Below are positions 1 to 6,970 of a stretch of DNA of 16,997 nt, in pieces. The stretch is from positions 1 to 16,997 of the forward strand of contig CALHRB010000049.1 of the NCBI GenBank assembly GCA_938038165.1, in the 5' to 3' direction. The notes beneath the pieces are model-generated. The model was not told the DNA's origin, did not search any database, and saw only the letters and a program-made list of their open reading frames with translations. A program made the position numbers and the translations under genes. Source of the DNA: Candidatus Kapaibacterium sp. Lineage in GTDB: Bacteria > Bacteroidota > Ignavibacteria > Kapaibacteriales > UBA2268. The first letter of the stretch is position 1; the number at the start of each line of letters is the position of its first letter.

Positions 1-719
1 ATTAAGTCCTGATTGATTGGCAATCCATGAACTTCAGTGATCCAATATCTATAGACAAAATAGATAATAATTGATACAGCAATTATGATGAATGAATAAA
101 GGATTGTATTTCTGCTGACTTTGTTTTTTATAAACATAGTAATAATAAAAGCTGGAACTGCAACAAGAGCTAAATCTCTAACTGAAAAAGCCAGAATTAA
201 AAATAAAATTGAGACCAGGAAATATATTGTTTTGTTTTCAAAAAATTTTAGGAAATAATTTAGACACCAGATAAATACTGCAAAAAAGCTGATATCGGTA
301 TAAAATGAATACGCGTGGAGAGTGAAAACAGGATTAAATCCGAGTAGAATTACTAAAAATAAGCAAAGAAATTTTTGATTAATAATTTTACATAAAAGAA
401 AATAATAGCCTACTAACCCGATAAAAGCGAGGAAAACTATTGATATTCTAAGGACAGTATGCGAAAAACCAAAAATTTCCGATACACCAATTCCCCAAAA
501 AAGATGACCAATTAAAGTCATAGATACCCAGCCCGTCAACCTGATTTCACTGGTTTCATTAAAAGTTTTGACTGATTTCGAAAAAGACCAATCGTCTCCA
601 AATGGAAACTCGCCAATTGGATTGATTATCATTGCGGCAACAAGCCAGATAATAAGCAATAGAAATATATGAACAAGAGTTTGATGCCTTGAAAGATTTT
701 CTGCCAATTTTTTTATCAT
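1..719 (-). CDS. GT-C type membrane glycosyltransferase, N-terminal part (runs off the left edge)
   Basis: Reading the minus strand from an ATG at 719 gives 239 open codons without a stop up to the window edge, so this is the 5' part of a longer gene. The protein starts with a short basic stretch (MIKKLAENLSRH) and a hydrophobic helix at about residues 15-32. A loop with a DDW motif (D42, D43) follows, then several more membrane helices (about 91-110, 117-131, 143-158, 169-185 and 188-201). A first-loop acidic pair followed by many helices is the pattern of GT-C fold transferases (PMT/ArnT, GT39/GT83-like), which move sugars from polyprenyl-phosphate carriers to glycans, lipids or proteins on the outer face of the inner membrane. 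The CDS status is strong because of the long open frame and membrane composition. The family call rests on the DDW loop and the following LTGWVSMTLIGHLFW-type segment only, and the substrate cannot be told. Confidence 0.72.
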   Translation of the reverse strand, partial: MIKKLAENLSRHQTLVHIFLLLIIWLVAAMIINPIGEFPFGDDWSFSKSVKTFNETSEIRLTGWVSMTLIGHLFWGIGVSEIFGFSHTVLRISIVFLAFIGLVGYYFLLCKIINQKFLCLFLVILLGFNPVFTLHAYSFYTDISFFAVFIWCLNYFLKFFENKTIYFLVSILFLILAFSVRDLALVAVPAFIITMFIKNKVSRNTILYSFIIIAVSIIIYFVYRYWITEVHGLPINQDL

Positions 720-722
720 GAA

Positions 723-1874
723 TTGCAAGATGTAAAAAACAAATTTCTATTTACATTACTTCGTCATTTAAACTTAACAAAAAATTATTTTTTGATAGTC
801 ATGGTTTATTTTATTATTATCATATTTTCCTTTTCTCTTTTTTTTCAGGCTGAAATAGAAGCCAAAAATAGAGAACCGATTTTAGCTTATCTATCAGGAG
901 GAGTTTGGCATTTCATTGATGATGAGGGAAACTTGCTTTTCGAATCGAACAAAATTGATGAAGTCCTTGGTTTCAGCGAGGGTCTAATAAGGGTATTAGT
1001 CAAAGATGAAAAAAAAATCCAGGTCAAATTTCTTGATTTAACTGGCAAAATAGTCCTTGAGCCTGATTTTGACTATGCGTATGATTTCAAAGATGGCATT
1101 GCAATGGTTTTTAACTTCACAGACAAAAGACAGACCGATAAAAAATTTGGATTTATTAATAAACAAGGGGACCTAATTATTCCTTGCAATCTGAACGATG
1201 CTAGCCAATTTAGTGAAGGATTGGCATATTTCTCAAGCGAAGAATATCATGGTTATATTGATATAACAGGAAAAATAAAAATCAATCTTGGTGAATATGC
1301 TGGTTTTGCTTTTAGTGAAGGCTTTGCTGCGGTGAACAACAACAAGTTTCAATTTGGTTTTATCAATAAAAATGGCGAATTAGTTATTGATTTTAAATTT
1401 GACGAAGTTGGAAATTTTAAAGAAGGCTTTGCTAAATTTAATCGAGATAATAAATTCGGATTTATTGATAAAACAGGTAACGAAAGAATTCCTGCAAATT
1501 TTGACATAGTCAGAAATTTTTCAGAAGGGCTTGCTTTTGTTGGACTCTACGACATTAACTTCAGAACTTACTGGGCTGCGATTGATACTAATGGAAAATA
1601 TCTGACCAGACATATCTTTACCAGGGTTCAGGATTACAGCGAGGGATTGGCTGCCGTCAGGGATTCAACAGATTGGGGCTATATAAATAAAAATGGTGAA
1701 TATGTAATCAATCAAAGGTATTTCTTTGCTGACTCATTCAAGGATGGTATTGCCTGGGCATCCGAAAAAAAAAGAAAAGAAGCTGGATTTATTGATAAAG
1801 AAGGTAATTTCATAATAAAAATACCTGAGTTCGATAGGGCTTTTGAACTCAGGTTCAACAGAAGAGTTTATTAA
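723..1874 (+). CDS. Exported WG-repeat protein
   Basis: The 383-residue protein has a basic N-terminus, a hydrophobic segment at about residues 21-41 (signal peptide or anchor) and then nine degenerate WG-type beta repeats. Repeat cores lie near residues 62-73, 101-112, 142-153, 177-187, 211-222, 245-256, 284-293, 318-329 and 354-365, each resembling FGFIDKxGxxVI, with F-S/K-E/D-G-L/I/F-A segments between them. WG repeats (KWG/WG_beta_rep families) form beta-rich extracytoplasmic domains of mostly unknown ligand and are common in Bacteroidota and Clostridia. The start is uncertain. TTG at 723 keeps basic residues in front of the hydrophobic segment but leaves only three bases to the divergent gene. 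The first ATG, at 801, would leave an 81-base promoter gap but a signal peptide with no basic end. No Shine-Dalgarno is seen at either. A role in envelope biology is only inferred from export. Confidence 0.8.
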   Translation: MQDVKNKFLFTLLRHLNLTKNYFLIVMVYFIIIIFSFSLFFQAEIEAKNREPILAYLSGGVWHFIDDEGNLLFESNKIDEVLGFSEGLIRVLVKDEKKIQVKFLDLTGKIVLEPDFDYAYDFKDGIAMVFNFTDKRQTDKKFGFINKQGDLIIPCNLNDASQFSEGLAYFSSEEYHGYIDITGKIKINLGEYAGFAFSEGFAAVNNNKFQFGFINKNGELVIDFKFDEVGNFKEGFAKFNRDNKFGFIDKTGNERIPANFDIVRNFSEGLAFVGLYDINFRTYWAAIDTNGKYLTRHIFTRVQDYSEGLAAVRDSTDWGYINKNGEYVINQRYFFADSFKDGIAWASEKKRKEAGFIDKEGNFIIKIPEFDRAFELRFNRRVY

Positions 1875-1882
1875 ACAAAATC

Positions 1883-2179
1883 CTAATTAAGCGAAAGCTG
1901 TGGGAAATACATGCTTGACTGCAATTGAAATATTAAAGGATGAACGACGTAATTCATGTATGGTCTTAAAGGAAAAGAATCAACAATACTCACAGCTTCT
2001 TGTTCGGTGTTGGCGTTAATAGTAAGCCATGATTTTGATCTGTCTGAAGACAAGGCAAAATTACTCACTATTCCTTGTTGTAGTAATTTATTTATTACGT
2101 TTCGCTGCTCAGAAATCAAAGATATGTATTCTTCGGACATTGTCGAAATTAATTCTATGTCAAAAAAGTATTGATTCAT
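1883..2179 (-). CDS. Muconolactone-isomerase-like small alpha/beta-barrel protein
   Basis: This 98-residue protein carries a single ferredoxin-like alpha+beta unit. It has a first strand (FFDIEL), a helix with EQRNVINKLLQQG (25-36), a hairpin with DRSKSWLTINA (46-56), a second helix and a C-terminal FPLRPYMNYVVHPL segment (69-82). The last part closely resembles the end of muconolactone delta-isomerase (FPYM then xxVxPL), and the fold is that of dimeric barrel proteins (MIase/YciI-like). The catalytic function of muconolactone isomerase is not implied: no aromatic degradation genes lie nearby and this family is full of uncharacterised members. The gene stands alone between a convergent WG-repeat gene (8 bases away) and a divergent CheB-like gene. 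Its ATG is supported by a strong Shine-Dalgarno (AAGGAG, 2185-2190). Confidence 0.65.
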   Translation of the reverse strand: MNQYFFDIELISTMSEEYISLISEQRNVINKLLQQGIVSNFALSSDRSKSWLTINANTEQEAVSIVDSFPLRPYMNYVVHPLIFQLQSSMYFPQLSLN

Positions 2180-2184
2180 ATCAT

Positions 2185-2190
2185 CTCCTT
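2185..2190 (-). promoter_or_regulatory. Shine-Dalgarno (AAGGAG) for the MIase-like gene
   Basis: On the minus strand AAGGAG sits five bases upstream of the ATG at 2179. It fixes the start of this small gene. It is unusual here because other first genes in the window (cheB-like, queF, rlmB) show no such site. Confidence 0.7.
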
Positions 2191-2350
2191 AAATTATACA
2201 AATAATCAGACGAATTTAGGAATAAATAAATTTTAATTTAGTTGTATTTTTATAATTTTGAATTTTATTCTTTGACGATGATATGATTTAAATAAACAAA
2301 GTAAATTATTTCGATTTGTAAGTTTATATATTACTATAATTTAATATAAT

Positions 2351-2383
2351 TTTGTGGTTAAATAATTTTTTTTTGTAAATTTG
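2351..2383 (+). promoter_or_regulatory. Possible Bacteroidota-type promoter of the CheB-like gene
   Basis: TTTG at 2351-2354 is followed after 21 bases by TAAATTTG at 2376-2383. This fits the Bacteroidota primary sigma consensus (TTTG, about 19-21 bases, TAnnTTTG) and would put the transcription start about 20-25 bases before the ATG at 2412. The region is very AT-rich and other TAnnTTTG matches occur (2253-2260, 2347-2354), so this is a candidate only. Use of this consensus by this organism is inferred. Confidence 0.3.
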
Positions 2384-2411
2384 CTATCTATTAAAATTTG
2401 ATTTAAGTTTA

Positions 2412-3446
2412 ATGAAAGAAATGAATAAAATTCTTGTAGTAGAGGATGAATTAACAAATTCAATCCTTCTCAAAAGGCTTCTTACCAAAGCTGGTTATTC
2501 AGTTGTAACAGCACATAATGGTTCTGATGCTTTAAAATTGTGCGAAAAAGAAAATTTTGATGCCATTCTCACTGATTGGATGATGCCTCAAATGGATGGG
2601 ATTGAGTTAATAAGACGGGTACGCGAGAAGATTAATCCTATTCCCTTTATTGTAATGATCACTGCTCTGGTGTCCGAGGGGGCAAAAAACTATGCACTTG
2701 AGTCAGGAGCTGATGATTATATTGCAAAACCGATTGATATAGAAGAATTATTAACCCGAGTTAAAGACGGATTACAAAGAAAACAGCAATTGAGTCCGAT
2801 ATCAATAGATAAGATACCCGAAAGAGAGCATGACGTAGTTCCTCCCTTTATTGGAGTGGTAATAGCAACAAGTACCGGAGGACCACCAACACTTATTGAA
2901 ATTTTCAGAAATATTCCTAACACTTTAAATGCAGCTTTTTATATTGTTCAGCACGGTCCACCATGGATGCTGGAGACTTTTACCCAGAGATTGCAAAGAG
3001 AAACTTCACTTAAAGTTCAATTAGGTAATCACGAAACAAAATCTGAACCTGGTAATATATACATAGCTCCAGGCGACAGGCATATGAGGATAGACCCAAA
3101 AAATTATTATATTACTCTTGATGAAGGACCAAAAGAAAACTTTGTCAGACCAGCGGCAGATCCACTTTTTAGAAGTGCAGCCGAAGCATTTGGCAGATTC
3201 TCGATCGGAGTTATTTTAACCGGGCTTGGCAGAGATGGAACCCAAGGAGCAAGTCAAATTTCATCTGTTCGTGGAACAATTCTGGTTCAAGATCCGGAAA
3301 CAGCAGTAGCACCTTCGATGCCACGAACTCTAATGGAATCCTCGATTCCTCATAAGGTTTATCATTTAAATGAACTTGGCAAAGCAATCTCTGAAACAGT
3401 TATCAATTTAAATCACAAATTAGCAGAAAAACACAAAGTCTCGTAA
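2412..3446 (+). CDS. CheB-type response regulator: receiver domain plus protein-glutamate methylesterase domain
   Basis: The 344-residue protein has the classical CheB architecture and length. Residues 5-123 are a receiver domain with acidic pair E11/D12, phospho-acceptor D55 (DWMMPQMDG), T84 and K106 (KP). After a linker of about 20 residues, residues 145-335 form a CheB methylesterase domain with all three catalytic residues visible: S154 in ATSTGGP, H181 in VQH and D275 in GLGRDG. CheB removes methyl groups from (and deamidates) glutamate residues of chemoreceptors when phosphorylated. No cheA, cheR, cheW or receptor gene lies in the window, so it is an orphan here and its partner could be a non-chemotaxis system. 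It is convergent with a histidine kinase gene 24 bases away, a possible phosphodonor by proximity only. ATG 2412 or the in-frame ATG 2421 may be the start; neither has a clear Shine-Dalgarno. Confidence 0.88.
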   Translation: MKEMNKILVVEDELTNSILLKRLLTKAGYSVVTAHNGSDALKLCEKENFDAILTDWMMPQMDGIELIRRVREKINPIPFIVMITALVSEGAKNYALESGADDYIAKPIDIEELLTRVKDGLQRKQQLSPISIDKIPEREHDVVPPFIGVVIATSTGGPPTLIEIFRNIPNTLNAAFYIVQHGPPWMLETFTQRLQRETSLKVQLGNHETKSEPGNIYIAPGDRHMRIDPKNYYITLDEGPKENFVRPAADPLFRSAAEAFGRFSIGVILTGLGRDGTQGASQISSVRGTILVQDPETAVAPSMPRTLMESSIPHKVYHLNELGKAISETVINLNHKLAEKHKVS

Positions 3447-3474
3447 GCTTAAATTTTTAAGTTGTGATGCTTAC
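3443..3474. terminator. Possible bidirectional hairpin between two convergent genes
   Basis: GTAAGC at 3443-3448 is the exact complement of GCTTAC at 3469-3474. Each arm contains the stop codon of one convergent gene (TAA at 3444-3446 on plus, 3471-3473 on minus). An inner CTTAAA/TTTAAG pair (3448-3461) offers an alternative fold. The stem is short and no clean T-run follows, so terminator function is uncertain. Confidence 0.3.
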
Positions 3475-5036
3475 TGATCCTGCTTATAAGGGATGCTGAA
3501 GGCAAATGTTGAGCCTCGTCCGAGCGCACTTTTTACCCAGACTTTTCCATTATGAGCTTCTACCATTTTCTTGACAATCCAAAGCCCAAATCCGGACGAG
3601 TGTTCGCCGGCTGTTGGTCTTGCACTTAACCTTGCTCCACGCTGAAATGCTTTGTTAACATCATCTTCAGATAGGCCTAATCCATTATCACTAACTTCGA
3701 CAGTTAATTCTCTGCTATTGGCTTTAGCAAGGACTCTGACCTTGCCTCCCTCATTGGAAAATTTAATTGCATTCGAAATTAGATTTTCAACAACTTCTTC
3801 AATTTTTTGGGAATCAATTTCAATTTCTGGAAGGTCTTCGGGAATTTCAGCTTTCATTGCTATCGATTTATTGCTTGCTGCAATCATATTTCTTTTGACA
3901 ACATCATCTATGATGTATTTTATGTTTATAGGCTCTTTATTCAATTTAAGGGTGTTGGATTCCAGAGCTAAAACCTTTGTTACTTCCTGCGATAAAGAAA
4001 CTATTTTTTTTGTAGTAACAAAGATATCATCCATAACTTCTTGTTGTTCTGTTGCTGTGAGGTCATAAGAGCGGAGCAATTCGACAAGGCTTTTGATAAG
4101 AGCTGCCGGGTTTTTGATATCGTGAATAATAATAGCAAACAAGTCATCTTTTTGTTTTTGCAATTCTTCAAGCTCTGACTTGCTTTTTGAGATTTTGTCC
4201 AGACTTTCTTTGAGTTCTTTGTTTTGTTTGTTGAGTTCATCAGCTCTGCTGCTGAGAGCATCTATCTGTTCTCTAAGAGATTTTAGCTCATCCTTGAGTT
4301 TTTCATTTTCAAGCGAGAGTTGTTTATATTCCTCCGCAGAAACAGAATCATTATTTTTTTCTGCCATTTTTTTAACTCCATTTATCTTTTTGTTAAACTT
4401 ATTTTCGTTCGTTTTGGTATTATTCTTTAATCCTTTTTTTCTATTTTTTATGATAGCACTCGACACGATTAAAAAGATTAATAAGCTGGAAAGAGTTATC
4501 AAAACTACAGAATTGCTCAAAAAATTGAACGGGCTGCTATCCTCTGTTTGTGGAGTTGATATACTTGTTGCAAGCTTATTTTGATAATCCTTGATCTTCA
4601 TCTGGAATTTTTCGGCAAGGGTATCATCAACAGTGATGTTGATTGCTAACTCATTTGTTTGCCAACTGTTTTGCGGTTCAAATGCTGAAATCTTTATGTT
4701 ATAATGACCGGCTGGCAGTTTTTTGTAGCTTATTATATTTTTGTTAACAGTAAAAGTTGATGACTGAGTGTTATTTTGAATAGAGATTCTGAAGAGGAAA
4801 GGATTTCTCTCCTCATTTTGTATTTGAAGATGATAAAATAGTGTTATTGAATCTTGTTGAGAAATGACTATTGAATTTCTGAAATTATCAGGAATCGAAA
4901 CAGAATTAATTCTGATATCGTCCAAAACCATTTCTCTGGCTTTGATTTCAAGATTAGGTGAAATGAATAATATAACCAAACAGATCAATGATTTGAAAAG
5001 TGTTGAAAATTTCATATTTGATTGTAGTATTATCAT
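3471..5036 (-). CDS. Membrane sensor histidine kinase with extracytoplasmic beta-sandwich sensor
   Basis: The 521-residue protein begins with a signal or anchor helix (about 9-26). Residues about 60-137 form an extracytoplasmic region resembling the Y_Y_Y beta-sandwich of propeller-type sensors (KLPAGHYNIKISAF, 106-119), but without the propeller repeats. A second membrane helix spans about 176-196. A basic linker and a coiled coil (about 233-299) lead to HisKA with H305 in the H-box HDIKNP. The ATPase domain has the N-box (N422 in ENLISNAIKF), G1 (DNGLG, 450-454) and G2 (GFGLWIV, 482-488). It should autophosphorylate H305 and pass phosphate to a response regulator; the convergent CheB-like protein is a candidate by position only. 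Its ATG overlaps the stop of the upstream phosphatase gene (ATGA at 5033-5036), implying translational coupling; M8 (ATG 5015) is an alternative start. A ribosome site lies inside the gene before M224. Confidence 0.88.
   Translation of the reverse strand: MIILQSNMKFSTLFKSLICLVILFISPNLEIKAREMVLDDIRINSVSIPDNFRNSIVISQQDSITLFYHLQIQNEERNPFLFRISIQNNTQSSTFTVNKNIISYKKLPAGHYNIKISAFEPQNSWQTNELAINITVDDTLAEKFQMKIKDYQNKLATSISTPQTEDSSPFNFLSNSVVLITLSSLLIFLIVSSAIIKNRKKGLKNNTKTNENKFNKKINGVKKMAEKNNDSVSAEEYKQLSLENEKLKDELKSLREQIDALSSRADELNKQNKELKESLDKISKSKSELEELQKQKDDLFAIIIHDIKNPAALIKSLVELLRSYDLTATEQQEVMDDIFVTTKKIVSLSQEVTKVLALESNTLKLNKEPINIKYIIDDVVKRNMIAASNKSIAMKAEIPEDLPEIEIDSQKIEEVVENLISNAIKFSNEGGKVRVLAKANSRELTVEVSDNGLGLSEDDVNKAFQRGARLSARPTAGEHSSGFGLWIVKKMVEAHNGKVWVKSALGRGSTFAFSIPYKQDQ
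4376..4379 (-). promoter_or_regulatory. Internal Shine-Dalgarno (GGAG) inside the histidine kinase gene
   Basis: On the minus strand GGAG at 4376-4379 lies eight bases before an in-frame ATG at 4365-4367 (M224). Translation from there would give a soluble 298-residue kinase starting MAEKNND, with the coiled coil, HisKA and ATPase domains but no membrane sensor. The site may be coincidental (it encodes Gly-Val in the long product). Confidence 0.35.
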
Positions 5037-5755
5037 TCAAATTCAAAAGCCTTTTTTCTTAAAATTCTTGCTTGATTTCTTGGTTTAATTTTATTTTTTG
5101 TTATTAAATTTTTTAAAATCAAATAAATTGTATGAAAATCTTTAAACGGATGATGAGGTATCTTGTTTTCGTTGCAGAACTTAGCAAGATTTTTCTTAGC
5201 AAATATTAAGTCACAATATTGAGCCGGACAATAATCCGAGGCACCATCACCAATATAAACCAAAATAGCATCGGGTTCTGATTTTGTCAGAATTATATTT
5301 CTTTTGCAGGAGGCACTGAGACAATTACACGACTCAGAGGCATAGGTGAACTCAGGCAAAATTTCTCCGTTATTCTTGAAAACCATTCTATTACAAAAAA
5401 AACTTATGCCATATAAATCATATTTATCCAACACAGGCTTAATATATTCTTCATATCCATCACTAACAATAAACAAATCGAATTGATTTTCCTTGCAGAA
5501 TTTATTGAAAATCAGAAAAGATTTGTCTATTTCAAATTTTACAGCATAATCAGATATTAACTCTTTACTTAATTCCGAACTTAAATTTTTGAAAACTACA
5601 TTCCAATAATCGTCAATTTTAAGCTTCCCTTTAACAAGATTAGAGTGGTAAGGTTCAAAAACTCCATGATCTTTGAAAAGCTCATCGCCGATGTCTTTAA
5701 TAGTTATTGTGCCATCGAAATCAATGAATATCTGTATTTTTCTTGTTTTTTTCAA
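5033..5755 (-). CDS. HAD-superfamily phosphatase, MtnX/phosphoserine-phosphatase-like (subclass IB)
   Basis: From the TTG at 5755 the product is 240 residues. HAD motif I is FIDFDGT (D12 nucleophile, D14), motif II is the serine of IVSDGY (about residue 98), and motif III/IV is K-then-GDGASD (K158, D170, D174). A cysteine-rich CNCLSASCKR segment (144-152) recalls the conserved CxxCK region of MtnX-type enzymes (2-hydroxy-3-keto-5-methylthiopentenyl-1-phosphate phosphatase, TIGR01489-like), which may bind metal. Other subclass IB substrates (phosphoserine, thiamine phosphate, phosphocholine) are possible; no methionine-salvage neighbours are seen. No ATG precedes motif I. TTG 5755 puts it 11 residues from the start, as is usual, while a further TTG at 5824 would add 23 lysine/asparagine-rich residues and crowd cdsA. 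The stop overlaps the kinase start, so the two are likely co-translated. Confidence 0.8.
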   Translation of the reverse strand: MKKTRKIQIFIDFDGTITIKDIGDELFKDHGVFEPYHSNLVKGKLKIDDYWNVVFKNLSSELSKELISDYAVKFEIDKSFLIFNKFCKENQFDLFIVSDGYEEYIKPVLDKYDLYGISFFCNRMVFKNNGEILPEFTYASESCNCLSASCKRNIILTKSEPDAILVYIGDGASDYCPAQYCDLIFAKKNLAKFCNENKIPHHPFKDFHTIYLILKNLITKNKIKPRNQARILRKKAFEFE

Positions 5756-5795
5756 TTTGATAAATAATAATTTATTAATCTTTTCAAATTTATTG

Positions 5796-5803
5796 TATTT
5801 TTG
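5796..5803 (+). promoter_or_regulatory. Possible promoter -7 box (TATTTTTG) for cdsA
   Basis: TATTTTTG fits the Bacteroidota TAnnTTTG box and lies 28 bases before the cdsA GTG, within the 76-base gap between the divergent phosphatase and cdsA starts. I found no matching TTTG box at the usual upstream distance, so support is weak. Confidence 0.25.
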
Positions 5804-5831
5804 TGAATTATTAATAAAATTCAAAGAACCA

Positions 5832-6746
5832 GTGAGTGATTTGTTTAAAAGAGTGATGGTTAGTGTGGTTGGTATTCCAATTGGAATTGGAATAATTTAC
5901 ATTGGAGGAATTGCTTTTACTGTTGCGCTGGCAATATTGTCCTCAATTGCATTATGGGAATATTATAGTCTGTTTTCACAAAAAAATTATCATCCTTACA
6001 AAATTTTAGGGATTGTTCTGAACAACATTGTAATTTTTGGTTTTTTTATCATATATTCTCAGAGTAAGTTTAAGTATGATTTTTTCTTGTTCATGTTTTT
6101 CATCCTTTGTTCAGTCATATTGACGTTATCTGTTGGAATAATTTCGAAGCGGGCAAATTCACTTATAAATTTTGCGGCAACATTGAGTGGTTTGATTTAT
6201 GTTACATTTTCTTTTTTGACATTGAACTTTATCCGAGAATTTCATCTACTTTTTGATTGGATTCAGGGGAATTTTTTCGAGGTATATAGTAGAATTGGTC
6301 AAGCAGGCTTTTTCGTTGATATTGATTCATTATGGGCTGCTAAGCTAACGATAATAATGATAACAAGTATCTGGTTGAGTGATTCATTTGCCTATTTTGT
6401 AGGGATAAAATTTGGGAAGCACAAAATCCTACCATCGGTTTCTCCCAAAAAAAGCTGGGAAGGATTCTTTGGTGGTTTTGTGGGGGCAATCTCTGGTTTT
6501 ACTTTTCTTGGTTATTATCTGCTTTCAAAGGTTCCTTTGATTCATTTTGTTATATTGGGTTTGATTGTTGCTGTTTTTGGCCAGTTGGGGGACTTCGCTG
6601 AATCTAAATTGAAGCGAGACTGTGGAATAAAGGACAGCTCAAAAATCCTTCCGGGTCATGGCGGTATTTTGGACAGATTTGATAGTTTATTGTTTATTTC
6701 GCCAATTATATTCATTTATCTAATACTTAACAGTTTTCTAAAATAA
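5832..6746 (+). CDS. cdsA: Phosphatidate cytidylyltransferase (CDP-diglyceride synthase)
   Basis: CdsA makes CDP-diacylglycerol from phosphatidic acid and CTP in the inner membrane, the branch point to phosphatidylethanolamine, phosphatidylglycerol and cardiolipin. With a GTG start at 5832 the product is 304 residues with about eight hydrophobic segments. The complete family signature is visible at residues 258-284: SKLKRD, then KD (267-268), PGHGG (274-278) and DRFD (281-284), whose acidic and lysine residues bind metal and CTP. The upstream reading frame extends to an ATG at 5673, but that part lies wholly inside the divergent phosphatase gene and has no family likeness. The GTG gives the usual CdsA start (a few residues, LFKR, then a hydrophobic helix). 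ATG at 5856 is an alternative that would lose the LFKR segment. It is followed by a small membrane protein and an NlpC/P60 lipoprotein in the same direction. Confidence 0.93.
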   Translation: MSDLFKRVMVSVVGIPIGIGIIYIGGIAFTVALAILSSIALWEYYSLFSQKNYHPYKILGIVLNNIVIFGFFIIYSQSKFKYDFFLFMFFILCSVILTLSVGIISKRANSLINFAATLSGLIYVTFSFLTLNFIREFHLLFDWIQGNFFEVYSRIGQAGFFVDIDSLWAAKLTIIMITSIWLSDSFAYFVGIKFGKHKILPSVSPKKSWEGFFGGFVGAISGFTFLGYYLLSKVPLIHFVILGLIVAVFGQLGDFAESKLKRDCGIKDSSKILPGHGGILDRFDSLLFISPIIFIYLILNSFLK

Positions 6747-6802
6747 AAGAATGGCATATAGATTGCTTATAATAAATTAATTAGTATTAAATGGAGCAAT
6801 CT

Positions 6803-6970
6803 ATGAATAATAATATAAAAGCAGGTATAGTTGCTTTGTCAACTATAGGTTTTATTCTTCTGAATAAGACAACAAGAGAATTTGTCACAGGATTGGTTAA
6901 AAATTGCAAATTGCTGAAAAAAGTGAATGACGACAGGAAATTTAAGCCTGAACAAATAAGTTTTTGTTGA
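6803..6970 (+). CDS. Small membrane protein, 55 residues, coupled to the NlpC/P60 gene
   Basis: An ATG at 6803, six bases after GGAG (6793-6796), opens a 55-codon frame. The product starts MNNNIKAGIVALSTIGFILL, a single hydrophobic segment at about residues 7-20, followed by a basic, soluble tail (KNCKLLKKVNDDRKFKPE) ending in cysteine. Its TGA (6968-6970) shares the A with the ATG of the next gene (TGATG), a typical translational-coupling overlap. Together with the Shine-Dalgarno this makes a real gene likely. I do not recognise the family. An ATG 12 bases upstream (6791) is in frame but would include the Shine-Dalgarno in the coding part. The topology suggests an inner-membrane peptide with a cytoplasmic or periplasmic tail; the coupling suggests it is made with, or regulates, the peptidoglycan hydrolase. 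Confidence 0.6.
   Translation: MNNNIKAGIVALSTIGFILLNKTTREFVTGLVKNCKLLKKVNDDRKFKPEQISFC

Noticed and set aside
2180..2411. Small RNA or extra gene in the gap before the CheB-like gene
   Set aside because: Only AT-rich DNA with promoter-like boxes; no stable hairpin and no open frame with a start site.
3652..4584. Plus-strand open frames opposite the histidine kinase (3652-4068, 4180-4584)
   Set aside because: They are low-complexity Ser/Leu/Phe-rich antisense shadows of a gene with complete kinase motifs.
5673..5831. N-terminal extension of cdsA by 53 codons
   Set aside because: It lies entirely in the divergent phosphatase gene, has no CdsA likeness, and GTG 5832 gives the normal CdsA start.
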